Below are positions 53,183-60,397 of a stretch of DNA of 64,000 nucleotides, in pieces. The notes beneath the pieces were generated by a model. That model searched no databases. It was not told where the DNA came from and saw only the letters and a list, made by a program, of their open reading frames with translations. The stretch spans positions 23,073 through 87,072 of the forward strand of contig CANQTG010000002.1 in assembly GCA_947626715.1 (NCBI GenBank), written 5' to 3'. A program made the position numbers and the translations under genes. Source of the stretch: an uncultured Lachnospiraceae bacterium (GTDB lineage Bacteria > Bacillota > Clostridia > Lachnospirales > Lachnospiraceae). The first letter of the stretch is position 1; each line of letters begins with the position of its first letter.

Positions 53183-54373
53183 ATGATGGGACTGATACGG
53201 AAATTATTATCCAAACTGAAAAAAACGGAAGAGGCGGAAGAGCTCGAGATCGAGCAGTATGACGAGGTAGTCTCGCGCGACAGCATCGACCTGCATGACG
53301 AGAGCCAGCGCACGCGCTATATCGAGAGCTGTCTGGATCAGATCAGGGACGCGCAGACGCAGATCGGCCAGCTCACGAGGGAATACAGTACGGTGACGGC
53401 CTATCTGACCGATATCGAGGAGCTCGAAGCCCTGCCCGATGAGGAAAAGGCGGAACTGTATCAAGTCGCGGAGCGCATTTCCGGCTTTGAACAGGAAAGG
53501 AAGATATACGAAGAGGGAAAGCAGCGGATGGCGGAGACCGATTTCCGCCGAATGGAGCGGATGGCGGAAGAGGTGTCGGAGGGCATTAAGAAGCTGAAGG
53601 AAACGGAGAGCTATCAGGATAAGATCCGTCAGGATCTCAACCGGCTTTCCAGCGAACGGCACGCATATCAGTACAGGAAGCATGAGCTGCAAAGCGCGAT
53701 GGCGAATTTCAGGGGCATGATCGTCATCACGGGGTTTGCCTTTGTGACATGCATGATCCTGCTTTTGCTCATGCAGTTTTTCCTAAAGATGGATATCCAT
53801 ATCGGCTATCTGCTGACGGCGGGGGCGACGGCGCTGGCGATCTTTATCATCTATCTGAAATATACGGATGCGGCCCGGGATAAGCAGAAGGTGGAACGGA
53901 CGATCAACCGCCTGATCCTGCTGCAGAACAAGGTAAAGATCCGTTATGTGAACAATACCAATCTGCTGGAATATCTGTATGTGAAATATAAGGTAAATTC
54001 TTCGGACGAGCTCGTCCGTTACTGGGAGGCCTACCAGACCGAAAAGGAAGAGCGGGAACGGATCAAGAATCTGTATGCGGATCTGGATTTTGAGCGCAGC
54101 GAGCTGATGAGTATCCTGAGACGTTTTCAGATCCGTTATCCCGAGATATGGATCCATCAGGCGCAGGCGATCATCAATAAAAAGGAGATGGTGGAGATCC
54201 GCCACAGCCTGATCCTGCGCCGCCAGAAGCTGCGCCGTCAGGTGGAATACAACGAGAAAATGGCGGAAAGCGCGCAGGCGGAGGTGCGTTCCCTTGCGGA
54301 GGAATTTCCCGTCTATGCGCCCGAGATCTTTGCGATGGTATCCAGATATGAGGAGGAGAACGGGGATTCCTAG
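53183..54373 (+). CDS. Coiled-coil protein with two central membrane helices
   Basis: A 396-residue protein. Residues about 40-175 form a charged coiled coil (SQRTRYIESCLDQIRDAQTQ). Two membrane helices at about 179-201 and 207-226 form a hairpin, and a second coiled coil follows to the end. Both coiled coils should face the cytoplasm. It directly abuts the TPR gene and ends the operon. It may be the membrane anchor of a complex with the three preceding proteins. No named family was recognised. Confidence 0.83.
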   Translation: MMGLIRKLLSKLKKTEEAEELEIEQYDEVVSRDSIDLHDESQRTRYIESCLDQIRDAQTQIGQLTREYSTVTAYLTDIEELEALPDEEKAELYQVAERISGFEQERKIYEEGKQRMAETDFRRMERMAEEVSEGIKKLKETESYQDKIRQDLNRLSSERHAYQYRKHELQSAMANFRGMIVITGFAFVTCMILLLLMQFFLKMDIHIGYLLTAGATALAIFIIYLKYTDAARDKQKVERTINRLILLQNKVKIRYVNNTNLLEYLYVKYKVNSSDELVRYWEAYQTEKEERERIKNLYADLDFERSELMSILRRFQIRYPEIWIHQAQAIINKKEMVEIRHSLILRRQKLRRQVEYNEKMAESAQAEVRSLAEEFPVYAPEIFAMVSRYEEENGDS

Positions 54374-54412
54374 CCCTGCGTTGCGGCGCGGGATTTCGGC
54401 CCGTATCTTTGG

Positions 54413-54441
54413 TTGACAGGAACGCTTTATCATGGTAGTAT
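54413..54441 (+). promoter_or_regulatory. Promoter of the amino acid ABC operon
   Basis: TTGACA (54413-54418), 17-base spacer, TAGTAT (54436-54441). It lies about 118 bases before the binding-protein start. Confidence 0.75.
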
Positions 54442-54456
54442 ACAAAAGTGAAAGAT

Positions 54457-54535
54457 TTCCGGCATAAAAAAGCCGGCGGCTTGAGCAACAAGATGGGGGA
54501 TCCCTTACTGTCTGTAAGGGGTATCCGCCATAAAT
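54457..54535 (+). ncRNA. Structured leader upstream of the amino acid ABC genes
   Basis: The leader can fold CCGGC/GCCGG around a TAAAAAA loop, then a closing stem GGCGG/CCGCC enclosing a hairpin GGATCCCTTAC / GTAAGGGGTATCC. The fold matches no riboswitch class I know. It could be a control element or plain mRNA structure. Confidence 0.4.
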
Positions 54536-54558
54536 ACATTGCAGTAGGAGGAGTTATT

Positions 54559-55449
54559 ATGAAAAAAGTATTGGCGCTTGCGTGCATTCTTTCTGCGGCG
54601 GCGCTGCTGGCAGGCTGCGGGAACAGTGGCGCGCAGTCCGGCGGGGCCCAGAGCGCGGGGGAAGAGACGGCGGATGCCGCGGGCAGTGAGGAAGGAACGA
54701 AGGAGACGGCGGCGGAAGATTCCGGCGGGACGGAGAAAAAGACGTTTACGGTCGGCTTTGACGCGGAGTTTCCGCCCTACGGCTATATGGACGATGCGGG
54801 AGAGTATGTCGGCTTCGATCTCGATCTGGCGCGCGCCGTATGCGAAAAGAACGGCTGGGAATTTGTAGCGCAGCCGATCGACTGGGATGCGAAGGATATG
54901 GAATTGTCCTCCGGCGCGATCGACTGTATCTGGAACGGCTTTACGATGAACGGGCGCGAGGACGACTATACGTGGAGCGTGCCTTATATCGACAACAGTC
55001 AGGTGTTTGTCGTACCGGCCGACTCGGGGATCGCTTCCAAAGAGGATCTTGCGGGGAAGGTGGTAGGCGTACAGAAGGATTCCTCGGCGCTGGCGGCGCT
55101 TACGGACGAGGAGAATCAGGAAAATCTGGATCTGACGGCTTCATTTGCGGATCTGGTGGAATATGCGGATTATAATACCGCGTTTATGGATCTGGAGGCG
55201 GGCGCGATCGAGGCGCTGGCGATCGATATCGGCGTGGCTTCCTATCAGATCGAATCCCGCGGCGACGGCTATGTCATGCTGGACGAGCCGCTTTCGACAG
55301 AGCAGTACGGGATCGGCTTTTTGAAAGGGAACGACGAGCTGAAGGATATCGTGGAGGCTTCCCTTATGGAATTGTATGAGGAAGGCGTTGTAGCAAAGAC
55401 GGCGGATGCCTATGGGATCGACGCTTCCATGATCTGTCTTGGAAAGTAA
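54559..55449 (+). CDS. Polar amino acid ABC binding lipoprotein
   Basis: A 296-residue family 3 binding lipoprotein with lipobox LAGC, an acidic Ser/Ala/Glu linker and the family body: FTVGFDAEFPPYGYMDDAGEYVGFDLDLARAVCEKNGW, then the ligand segment SGAIDCIWNGFTMNGRE and VGVQKDSSALAAL. It captures an amino acid outside the cell for the permease and ATPase encoded downstream. AGGAGGAG before 54559 sets the start. Which amino acid is bound is not certain; cystine-type or general polar ligands are possible. Confidence 0.92.
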   Translation: MKKVLALACILSAAALLAGCGNSGAQSGGAQSAGEETADAAGSEEGTKETAAEDSGGTEKKTFTVGFDAEFPPYGYMDDAGEYVGFDLDLARAVCEKNGWEFVAQPIDWDAKDMELSSGAIDCIWNGFTMNGREDDYTWSVPYIDNSQVFVVPADSGIASKEDLAGKVVGVQKDSSALAALTDEENQENLDLTASFADLVEYADYNTAFMDLEAGAIEALAIDIGVASYQIESRGDGYVMLDEPLSTEQYGIGFLKGNDELKDIVEASLMELYEEGVVAKTADAYGIDASMICLGK

Positions 55450-55479
55450 GGACATGCGGATATGGGGCTGCTGCGTAAC

Positions 55480-55660
55480 GGATATGCTTTTTGGATTTCT
55501 GCGATCTGGCAGGGAAAAGAGGCGCGTCCGTTTGCCGCAGCCCCATTGTGGTTTTATAACAGATGGGGCCGGCTCCCCGATCCCCGTCTGCCATACGCTT
55601 TGCAAAAGATACGCGGAGATTCGGAACAGAAGATGTCTGCGAGGGCGGCGCGGGCATGGA
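55480..55660 (+). repeat. Dispersed intergenic repeat, copy E (5' half)
   Basis: The right part carries CATACGCTTTGCAAAAGAT, ACGCGGAGATTCGG, CAGAAGATGTCTGCGAGGG, matching copies A, B and D. It also carries GGATTTCTGCGATCTGGCAGGG. It sits in the 251-base gap between the binding-protein and permease genes of one operon, so it is transcribed. Confidence 0.65.
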
Positions 55661-55700
55661 AGGGATGCCTAAGACGTGGTATGTTTGGAAGGAGAATACT

Positions 55701-56351
55701 ATGAATCTGATAACGATGGTAACGCAGCTTGGAGAAGGCATGGTGATCACGGTAGAGATCTTCTTTCTCACGCTCCTGTTTTCCCTTCCTTTGGGACTGT
55801 TCGTTTCCTTTGGCAGAATGTCGAAGCGCTTTTTGCTGCGCACATTGATGAAGATCTATATTTCGGTCATGCGCGGCACGCCGCTCATGCTGCAGCTGAT
55901 CGTCGTCTATTTTTCCCCTTATTATGTGTTCGGGATCAAGATATCGGCTTCCTACCGCTTTACGGCGGTCATACTGGCGTTCGCCTTAAATTACGCGGCT
56001 TATTTCGCGGAGATCTATAGAGGCGGTATCGAGTCCATGCCTATCGGGCAGTATGAGGCGGCGCAGGTGCTGGGGTATAATAAGGTGCAGACCTTCTGTA
56101 AGATCATCCTGCCGCAGGTCGTAAAAAGGATCCTTCCCGCGGTAACGAATGAGACGATCACGCTGGTCAAGGATACCTCGCTGGCCTTTGCGCTGGCGGT
56201 GGTCGAGATGTTTACGGCGGCGAAACAGATCGCCGCAAAGGAGACGACGATCCTCCCCCTGATGGCGGCGGGAGTGTTCTATTATCTGTTTAATCTGCTG
56301 GTCGCCGTTTTTATGGAGTATCTGGAGAAGAAGATGAACTATTACCGATAG
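55701..56351 (+). CDS. Amino acid ABC transporter permease
   Basis: A 216-residue HisM/GlnP-type permease with about five membrane helices (GMVITVEIFFLTLLFSLPLGLF first). The loop MRGTPLMLQLIVVYF and the EAA loop ESMPIGQYEAAQVLGYNKVQ are typical. GGAAGGAG before 55701 sets the start; the longer frame runs through the repeat. It works as a homodimer with the ATPase encoded ten bases downstream. Confidence 0.93.
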   Translation: MNLITMVTQLGEGMVITVEIFFLTLLFSLPLGLFVSFGRMSKRFLLRTLMKIYISVMRGTPLMLQLIVVYFSPYYVFGIKISASYRFTAVILAFALNYAAYFAEIYRGGIESMPIGQYEAAQVLGYNKVQTFCKIILPQVVKRILPAVTNETITLVKDTSLAFALAVVEMFTAAKQIAAKETTILPLMAAGVFYYLFNLLVAVFMEYLEKKMNYYR

Positions 56352-56361
56352 GAGGGCAGCG

Positions 56362-57117
56362 ATGAGATTTTTGGAGATTGCGCATCTGAAAAAGACATAC
56401 GGCAGTCTGGAGGTATTAAAGGACATTTCCCTGTCGGTGGAAGAGGGCGAGGTCGTTTCGGTCATCGGGCCTTCGGGCTCCGGGAAATCGACGCTCCTGC
56501 GCTGCGCGACCATGCTGGAAAAGATGGACGGCGGGAGCCTTTCCTATATGGGGGAGAGGGCGGCTTGGGAGGAAAACGGAAGGTGCGTTTATGCCCCGAA
56601 AAACGAGCTGAAGCGGATACGGAAAAATTATGGGCTGGTGTTCCAGAGCTTTCATCTCTTCCCCCATTACAGCGTATGGAAGAATATCACGGACGCCCCG
56701 GTCAGCGTAGACCATGTACCGGCGGCGGAGGCGGCGGCGCGGGCGGAAAAGCTGCTGCTCCAGTTAGGGCTTTCGGATAAAAAGGATGCGTATCCCTACC
56801 AGCTCTCGGGCGGGCAGCAGCAGCGCGTTTCGATCGCGAGGGCGCTGGCGCTCCAGCCTAAGGTGCTGTTTTTTGACGAGCCGACCTCGGCTCTCGATCC
56901 CGAGCTGACGGGCGAGGTGCTGAAGGTGATCCGCGATCTGGCTAAGCAGCGTATGACAATGATCATCGTAACGCATGAAATGCAGTTCGCCAGAGAGCTG
57001 TCCGACCGTATTATCTTTATGGAAGAGGGCGTGATCCGCCAGCAGGGGACGCCGGATGAGCTGTTCGGGAACCCGGACGAGCGTGTGCGGGAATTTATCG
57101 GGAAATTTCAGGGGTAG
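56362..57117 (+). CDS. Amino acid ABC transporter ATPase (GlnQ type)
   Basis: A 251-residue ATPase: Walker A GPSGSGKST, Q-loop FQSFHLF, signature LSGGQQQRVSIARAL, Walker B VLFFDEPTSALDPE, switch His in VTHEMQFAREL. A short insertion (about residues 65-85; GERAAWEENGRCVYAPKNEL) separates the Walker A and Q-loop, as in several GlnQ proteins. AGGAGGG precedes the ATG. Last gene of the three-gene amino acid importer operon. Confidence 0.95.
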   Translation: MRFLEIAHLKKTYGSLEVLKDISLSVEEGEVVSVIGPSGSGKSTLLRCATMLEKMDGGSLSYMGERAAWEENGRCVYAPKNELKRIRKNYGLVFQSFHLFPHYSVWKNITDAPVSVDHVPAAEAAARAEKLLLQLGLSDKKDAYPYQLSGGQQQRVSIARALALQPKVLFFDEPTSALDPELTGEVLKVIRDLAKQRMTMIIVTHEMQFARELSDRIIFMEEGVIRQQGTPDELFGNPDERVREFIGKFQG

Positions 57118-57252
57118 GCCCTGCGCGGCGTTTAGCCGGTAAGGGAAAGGACGATACGGTAGGCGCCGGTAGAAGCGGAGTGAAAACGGTGAAACGAAAA
57201 CGGCGGAACGAAAACGGGAGATAAGGACGGGGCAAAAAAAGAAAATTACCCG

Positions 57253-57281
57253 TTGAAAAACGGCCGCGGGAGTGCTATGAT
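57253..57281 (+). promoter_or_regulatory. Promoter of the YjfB-like gene
   Basis: TTGAAA (57253-57258), 17-base spacer, TATGAT (57276-57281). Confidence 0.65.
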
Positions 57282-57350
57282 AATCACAAGGCAAAGGTAA
57301 GCGGCTGCGTAGCATAGAGGGAAATGCAGAGCAGGTAAGGAGGGATCGCT

Positions 57351-57563
57351 ATGAATATGCCGGGCGTATCAGCGGCTCTTTCGGGAGCGGAGAGCATGGG
57401 CAGTATCGGGATCGCGGTACTGGGTAAATCGTTGGATTCTGTCAAAGAGCAGGGAGCGGCGATGGCGGCGATGTTAGATTCGGCTGCGCCGGTCGTCGAT
57501 ACGGCTGCGATGGAGCGTTCCGTCAATCCCGATATTGGCGCGAATTTTGATATGCGGATCTGA
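57351..57563 (+). CDS. YjfB-family small putative motility protein
   Basis: A 70-residue protein with the YjfB-like pattern: an N-terminal helix, then SIGIAVLGKSLDSVKEQGAAMAAML, and an Asn-Pro ending (VNPDIGANFDMRI). In Bacillus YjfB is under SigD control with motility genes; its function is unclear. AAGGAGGG lies well before the ATG and the gene has its own promoter of vegetative type. It stands alone between the amino acid importer and the riboflavin operon. Confidence 0.78.
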   Translation: MNMPGVSAALSGAESMGSIGIAVLGKSLDSVKEQGAAMAAMLDSAAPVVDTAAMERSVNPDIGANFDMRI

Positions 57564-57584
57564 CCGCGGTACGATGATACAAAT

Positions 57585-57644
57585 CATAGTTCTAAGCTTA
57601 TCACAAATAAATGCAGGCATTTTTGTGATAACTTACGAACTATG
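57585..57644. repeat. 60-bp imperfect inverted repeat
   Basis: CATAGTTC-TAAG-TTATCACAAA-AATGC on the left is mirrored on the right (57617-57644) with a two-base centre and three small bulges. It may be the transcript end of the YjfB-like gene or a short palindromic element. No T-run follows. Confidence 0.7.
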
Positions 57645-57680
57645 ACAAATGATATCAGATAAACAGAATATAAGAGCATG

Positions 57681-57788
57681 ATCTTCAGGGTCGGGTTCAT
57701 TTCCCAACCGGTGGTATAGCCCACGAGCCGTAAGGCATGATTCGGTGCAAGTCCGAAGCCGACAGTAAAGTCTGGATGGAAGAAGAGA
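57681..57788 (+). ncRNA. FMN riboswitch (RFN element)
   Basis: Conserved RFN blocks occur in order: ATCTTCAGGGTCGGGTT, TTTCCCAACCGGTGGTA, TAGCCCACGAGCC, TTCGGTGCAAGTCCG, AGCCGACAGTAAAGTCTGG and ATGGAAGAAGAG. The P1 arms TCTTC/GAAGA close it. It binds FMN and is followed by a terminator, so high FMN should stop riboflavin operon transcription. Confidence 0.95.
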
Positions 57789-57828
57789 GCAGGCAGTGCG
57801 TAGAGCATTGTTTTATCGTGCAGGAACA

Positions 57829-57861
57829 GACTCTGAAATGGAAACATTTCAGAGTTTTTTT
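57829..57861 (+). terminator. Terminator hairpin of the FMN riboswitch
   Basis: 11-bp stem ACTCTGAAATG / CATTTCAGAGT with a GAAA loop and a T-run of seven. It is the expression platform of the riboswitch. Confidence 0.92.
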
Positions 57862-58029
57862 ACTGCAAGAGGGCTTTTTTAACGGAATCGTTGAAACGGA
57901 TTGCCGGGCGCGGCTCTGAGGCGATAGGCTCAGGCCGGGCGCGGGCGGGGCGTTAGGCGGTTCCTTATTTATTTGCCGCGCGTTTATCTGCCCGACCCCG
58001 TATCGCCGGGCGGACGCGGCGGATTTAGT

Positions 58030-58245
58030 GGAAAGCATAGCGCCGGGCGCGGCGGGGACATAACGGAAAGCATAGCGTGAGGGGCGGCGGGGACGTAGTG
58101 GAAAGCATAGTGCAGGGCGCGGCGGCGAACGCAACGGACGCAATGGAAAGCATAGCGCAGGGAGAGGCAGCGGGAGCGGCGGAAAGCATGGCGCAAGGCG
58201 CGGCGGCAGATTTAACGGAAAGTATAGTGCAGGGCGGACGTAATG
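58030..58245 (+). repeat. 35-bp tandem repeat in the riboflavin leader
   Basis: GGAAAGCATAG-type units start at 58030, 58065, 58100, 58145, 58181 and 58217, mostly 35-36 bases apart, each followed by GC-rich GGGCGCGGCGG-like sequence. It lies after the riboswitch terminator and before ribD. The stretch 57870-58029 between terminator and array shows only GC-rich sequence with nothing recognisable. Confidence 0.88.
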
Positions 58246-58332
58246 GAAAACTTCGCGAAGGACTTTGCGGCGGATTTAATAGAGAACTTCGTGGAAAATC
58301 TACCGGAAGTTTTAGCAGGAAAGGCGGCAGAT

Positions 58333-59451
58333 ATGGCGGACAGGGAACAGAATGATATTGCTTATATGGAACGCGCGCTTATGCTGGCCGGGCGCGGCGC
58401 GGGCAGGGTGAATCCCAATCCTATGGTGGGAGCCGTGCTCGTAAAGGACGGCAGGATCATCGGAGAAGGCTGGCACATGGAATACGGAGGGCCCCATGCG
58501 GAGCGGAATGCGCTGGCCTCGTGCAAAACGGATCCGAAGGGCGCGACGCTGTATGTAACGCTGGAGCCGTGCTGCCATTACGGCAAGACGCCGCCCTGTA
58601 CGGAAGCGATCCTTGCGAGCGGGATCGAGAGGGTGGTCGTCGGTTCGCGGGACGTAAACCCGCTGGTAGCGGGAAAGGGGATCGGATTTCTCAGAGGTCA
58701 TGGGATCCGCGTTACGGAAGGCGTGCTGCGGGAAGCGTGCGAGGCGTTAAATACGGTATTTTTTCATTATATACGGACGAAAACGCCCTATGTGACGATG
58801 AAATACGCCATGACGATGGACGGCAAGACGGCGACCTATGCGGGACATTCCAAATGGATCACGGGCGAGACGGCCAGAAAGAGGGTGCACGAGGACAGGA
58901 GCCGGAATATGGCGGTCATGACGGGCGTCGGGACAGTGCTGGCCGACGATCCCATGCTGAATTGCCGCCTGATAGAAGGGAGATCCCCGATACGGCTGAT
59001 CTGCGATACGCGCCTTAGGACGCCCTTGTTTTCCCAGATCGTTGGAAGCGCGCGCAGGATACCCGCATGGATTTTGACCTGCTGCGGGGAAAAGGAAAGG
59101 CATACGCCGTATCTGGAATCCGGCTGCAGAGTCTTGACGCTGCCGGAGCGGGACGGGCATGTCGATCTGGCGGCGGCGGTGCGTGCGCTCGGGGAGGAAG
59201 GGATCGACAGTATCTATCTGGAAGGAGGGGAGAGCTTAAACGGCGCGGCGCTGGCGGCGGGTATCGTACAGGCGCTGCACTGTTATATCGCGCCCAAGCT
59301 GTTTGGGGGCAAAACGGCGCCCTCCCCGATGGGAGATCCGGGCGTCGCATTCCCGGAAACGGCGCGTTTGCTGCATATCCGCGGCGTCCGACGCTATGGG
59401 GAGGATATCCTGATCGAGAGCGTGCTGGATAAAGAAGGGAGCGCGCCGTGA
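58333..59451 (+). CDS. ribD: Riboflavin biosynthesis deaminase/reductase RibD
   Basis: A 372-residue two-domain enzyme. The N-terminal deaminase has the zinc motif GPHAERNAL and EPCCHYGKTPPC. The C-terminal reductase has TMDGKTATYAGHSKWITG and LEGGESLNGAAL. It turns the pyrimidine product of GTP cyclohydrolase II into 5-amino-6-ribitylamino-uracil phosphate. The frame opens at 58243, but family alignment by eye (DIAYMERALMLA near the start) favours 58333; AGGAAAGG lies upstream. First gene of the riboflavin operon. Its last codons (VLDKEGSAP) overlap the first 32-bp repeat unit. Confidence 0.95.
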   Translation: MADREQNDIAYMERALMLAGRGAGRVNPNPMVGAVLVKDGRIIGEGWHMEYGGPHAERNALASCKTDPKGATLYVTLEPCCHYGKTPPCTEAILASGIERVVVGSRDVNPLVAGKGIGFLRGHGIRVTEGVLREACEALNTVFFHYIRTKTPYVTMKYAMTMDGKTATYAGHSKWITGETARKRVHEDRSRNMAVMTGVGTVLADDPMLNCRLIEGRSPIRLICDTRLRTPLFSQIVGSARRIPAWILTCCGEKERHTPYLESGCRVLTLPERDGHVDLAAAVRALGEEGIDSIYLEGGESLNGAALAAGIVQALHCYIAPKLFGGKTAPSPMGDPGVAFPETARLLHIRGVRRYGEDILIESVLDKEGSAP

Positions 59452-59549
59452 CTGCGCCGGACAAGGAAGGAAGCGCGCTGTGGCCGCGCCGGATAGGGAA
59501 GAGAACACGCCGCGAGCGTACTGAATAGGGAGAGGAACGGGCAGCGGCT
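59422..59549 (+). repeat. 32-bp tandem repeat, four copies, at the ribD end
   Basis: Units at 59422, 59454, 59486 and 59518, exactly 32 bases each, share GG-A-A-GGAAG-GAA-CGC sequence (for example GCGCCGGACAAGGAAGGAAG). The first encodes the C-terminal codons of RibD. Confidence 0.9.
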
Positions 59550-59600
59550 GTGCGAAAGGCGCGCATGAGCAAGAGATAAGGAAATATCGGAGGGATAACC

Positions 59601-60245
59601 ATGTTTACAGGGATCATTGAAGAGATCGGCAGGATACGGCGTATCGAGAGGGGCGGCGTATCGGGCGCTTTGACAATAGAGGCGAAAACGATCCTAGAGG
59701 ATATGCGGATCGGCGACAGCATTGCGGTGAATGGGATCTGCTTAACGGTGAGGGAGTCCGCGGCGGATACGTTTACCGTGGACGTAATGCATGAAACCTT
59801 TCTGCAAAGCTGCGCCGCGTCCTATCGGCCGGGAGTCAGGGTCAATCTGGAAAGGGCGATGATGGCGGGCGGACGTTTTGGCGGGCATATCGTTACCGGA
59901 CATATCGACGGGACGGGGCGGGTGCGCAGGAGCTTTCAGGACGGAAACGCCGTCTGGTATGAGATCTATGCGCCGCCCCATATCCTGCGCTGTCTCGTGC
60001 CTAAGGGTTCCATAGCGGTCAACGGGGTAAGCCTGACCGTGGCGGCGCTTGGGACGGACAGCTTTTCGGTCTCTCTCATTCCGCATACGCGGAATATGAC
60101 GACTATGTCAGAATTAAGGGAAGGGAGCACCGTCAATCTGGAAAACGACTGTATCGGGAAATATGTGGAACGGCTCTTATCCGGGCAGAGCGGCGGAAGG
60201 GGCGGCGTTACAAAAAGCTTTCTGGCGGAAAACGGCTTCCTGTAA
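59601..60245 (+). CDS. ribE: Riboflavin synthase (alpha chain)
   Basis: A 214-residue enzyme with two lumazine-binding domains. It starts [12 protein letters not shown], and the repeat begins near residue 98 ([19 protein letters not shown] lies just before). Catalytic-site features [13 protein letters not shown] and its partner [12 protein letters not shown] are both present. It converts two 6,7-dimethyl-8-ribityllumazine into riboflavin. CGGAGGG precedes the ATG. The stop overlaps an ATG (TAATG) that opens a 51-codon repeat-rich stretch in frame with RibBA. Confidence 0.95.
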   Translation: MFTGIIEEIGRIRRIERGGVSGALTIEAKTILEDMRIGDSIAVNGICLTVRESAADTFTVDVMHETFLQSCAASYRPGVRVNLERAMMAGGRFGGHIVTGHIDGTGRVRRSFQDGNAVWYEIYAPPHILRCLVPKGSIAVNGVSLTVAALGTDSFSVSLIPHTRNMTTMSELREGSTVNLENDCIGKYVERLLSGQSGGRGGVTKSFLAENGFL

Positions 60246-60252
60246 TGAGCGA

Positions 60253-60360
60253 ATTTTCTGCGACAGATAGATTTTCCACAGCGAATGGATTTTTTGCGAC
60301 AGACGAATTTTCTGTGATAAACGGATTTTCCATGGCAGATAAATTTTCCGTAACGGGCGG
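60253..60360 (+). repeat. 18-bp tandem repeat, six copies, before ribBA
   Basis: ATTTTC or ATTTTT units start at 60253, 60271, 60289, 60307, 60325 and 60343. In the frame of RibBA they read [36 protein letters not shown]. Confidence 0.92.
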
Positions 60361-60397
60361 ATTGTTTCAAGAAGGAAAAAGGAAAGGGGATAAGAAA

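Noticed and set aside
58030..58245. CRISPR-like spaced repeats
   Set aside because: The intervals between repeated cores are themselves similar and GC-rich, so it is a degenerate minisatellite.
58077..58355. 92-residue frame with ESIVQG/ESIAQG repeats before ribD
   Set aside because: It is generated by the 35-bp array, overlaps the ribD start and has no convincing ribosome site. Kept as a repeat, not a gene.
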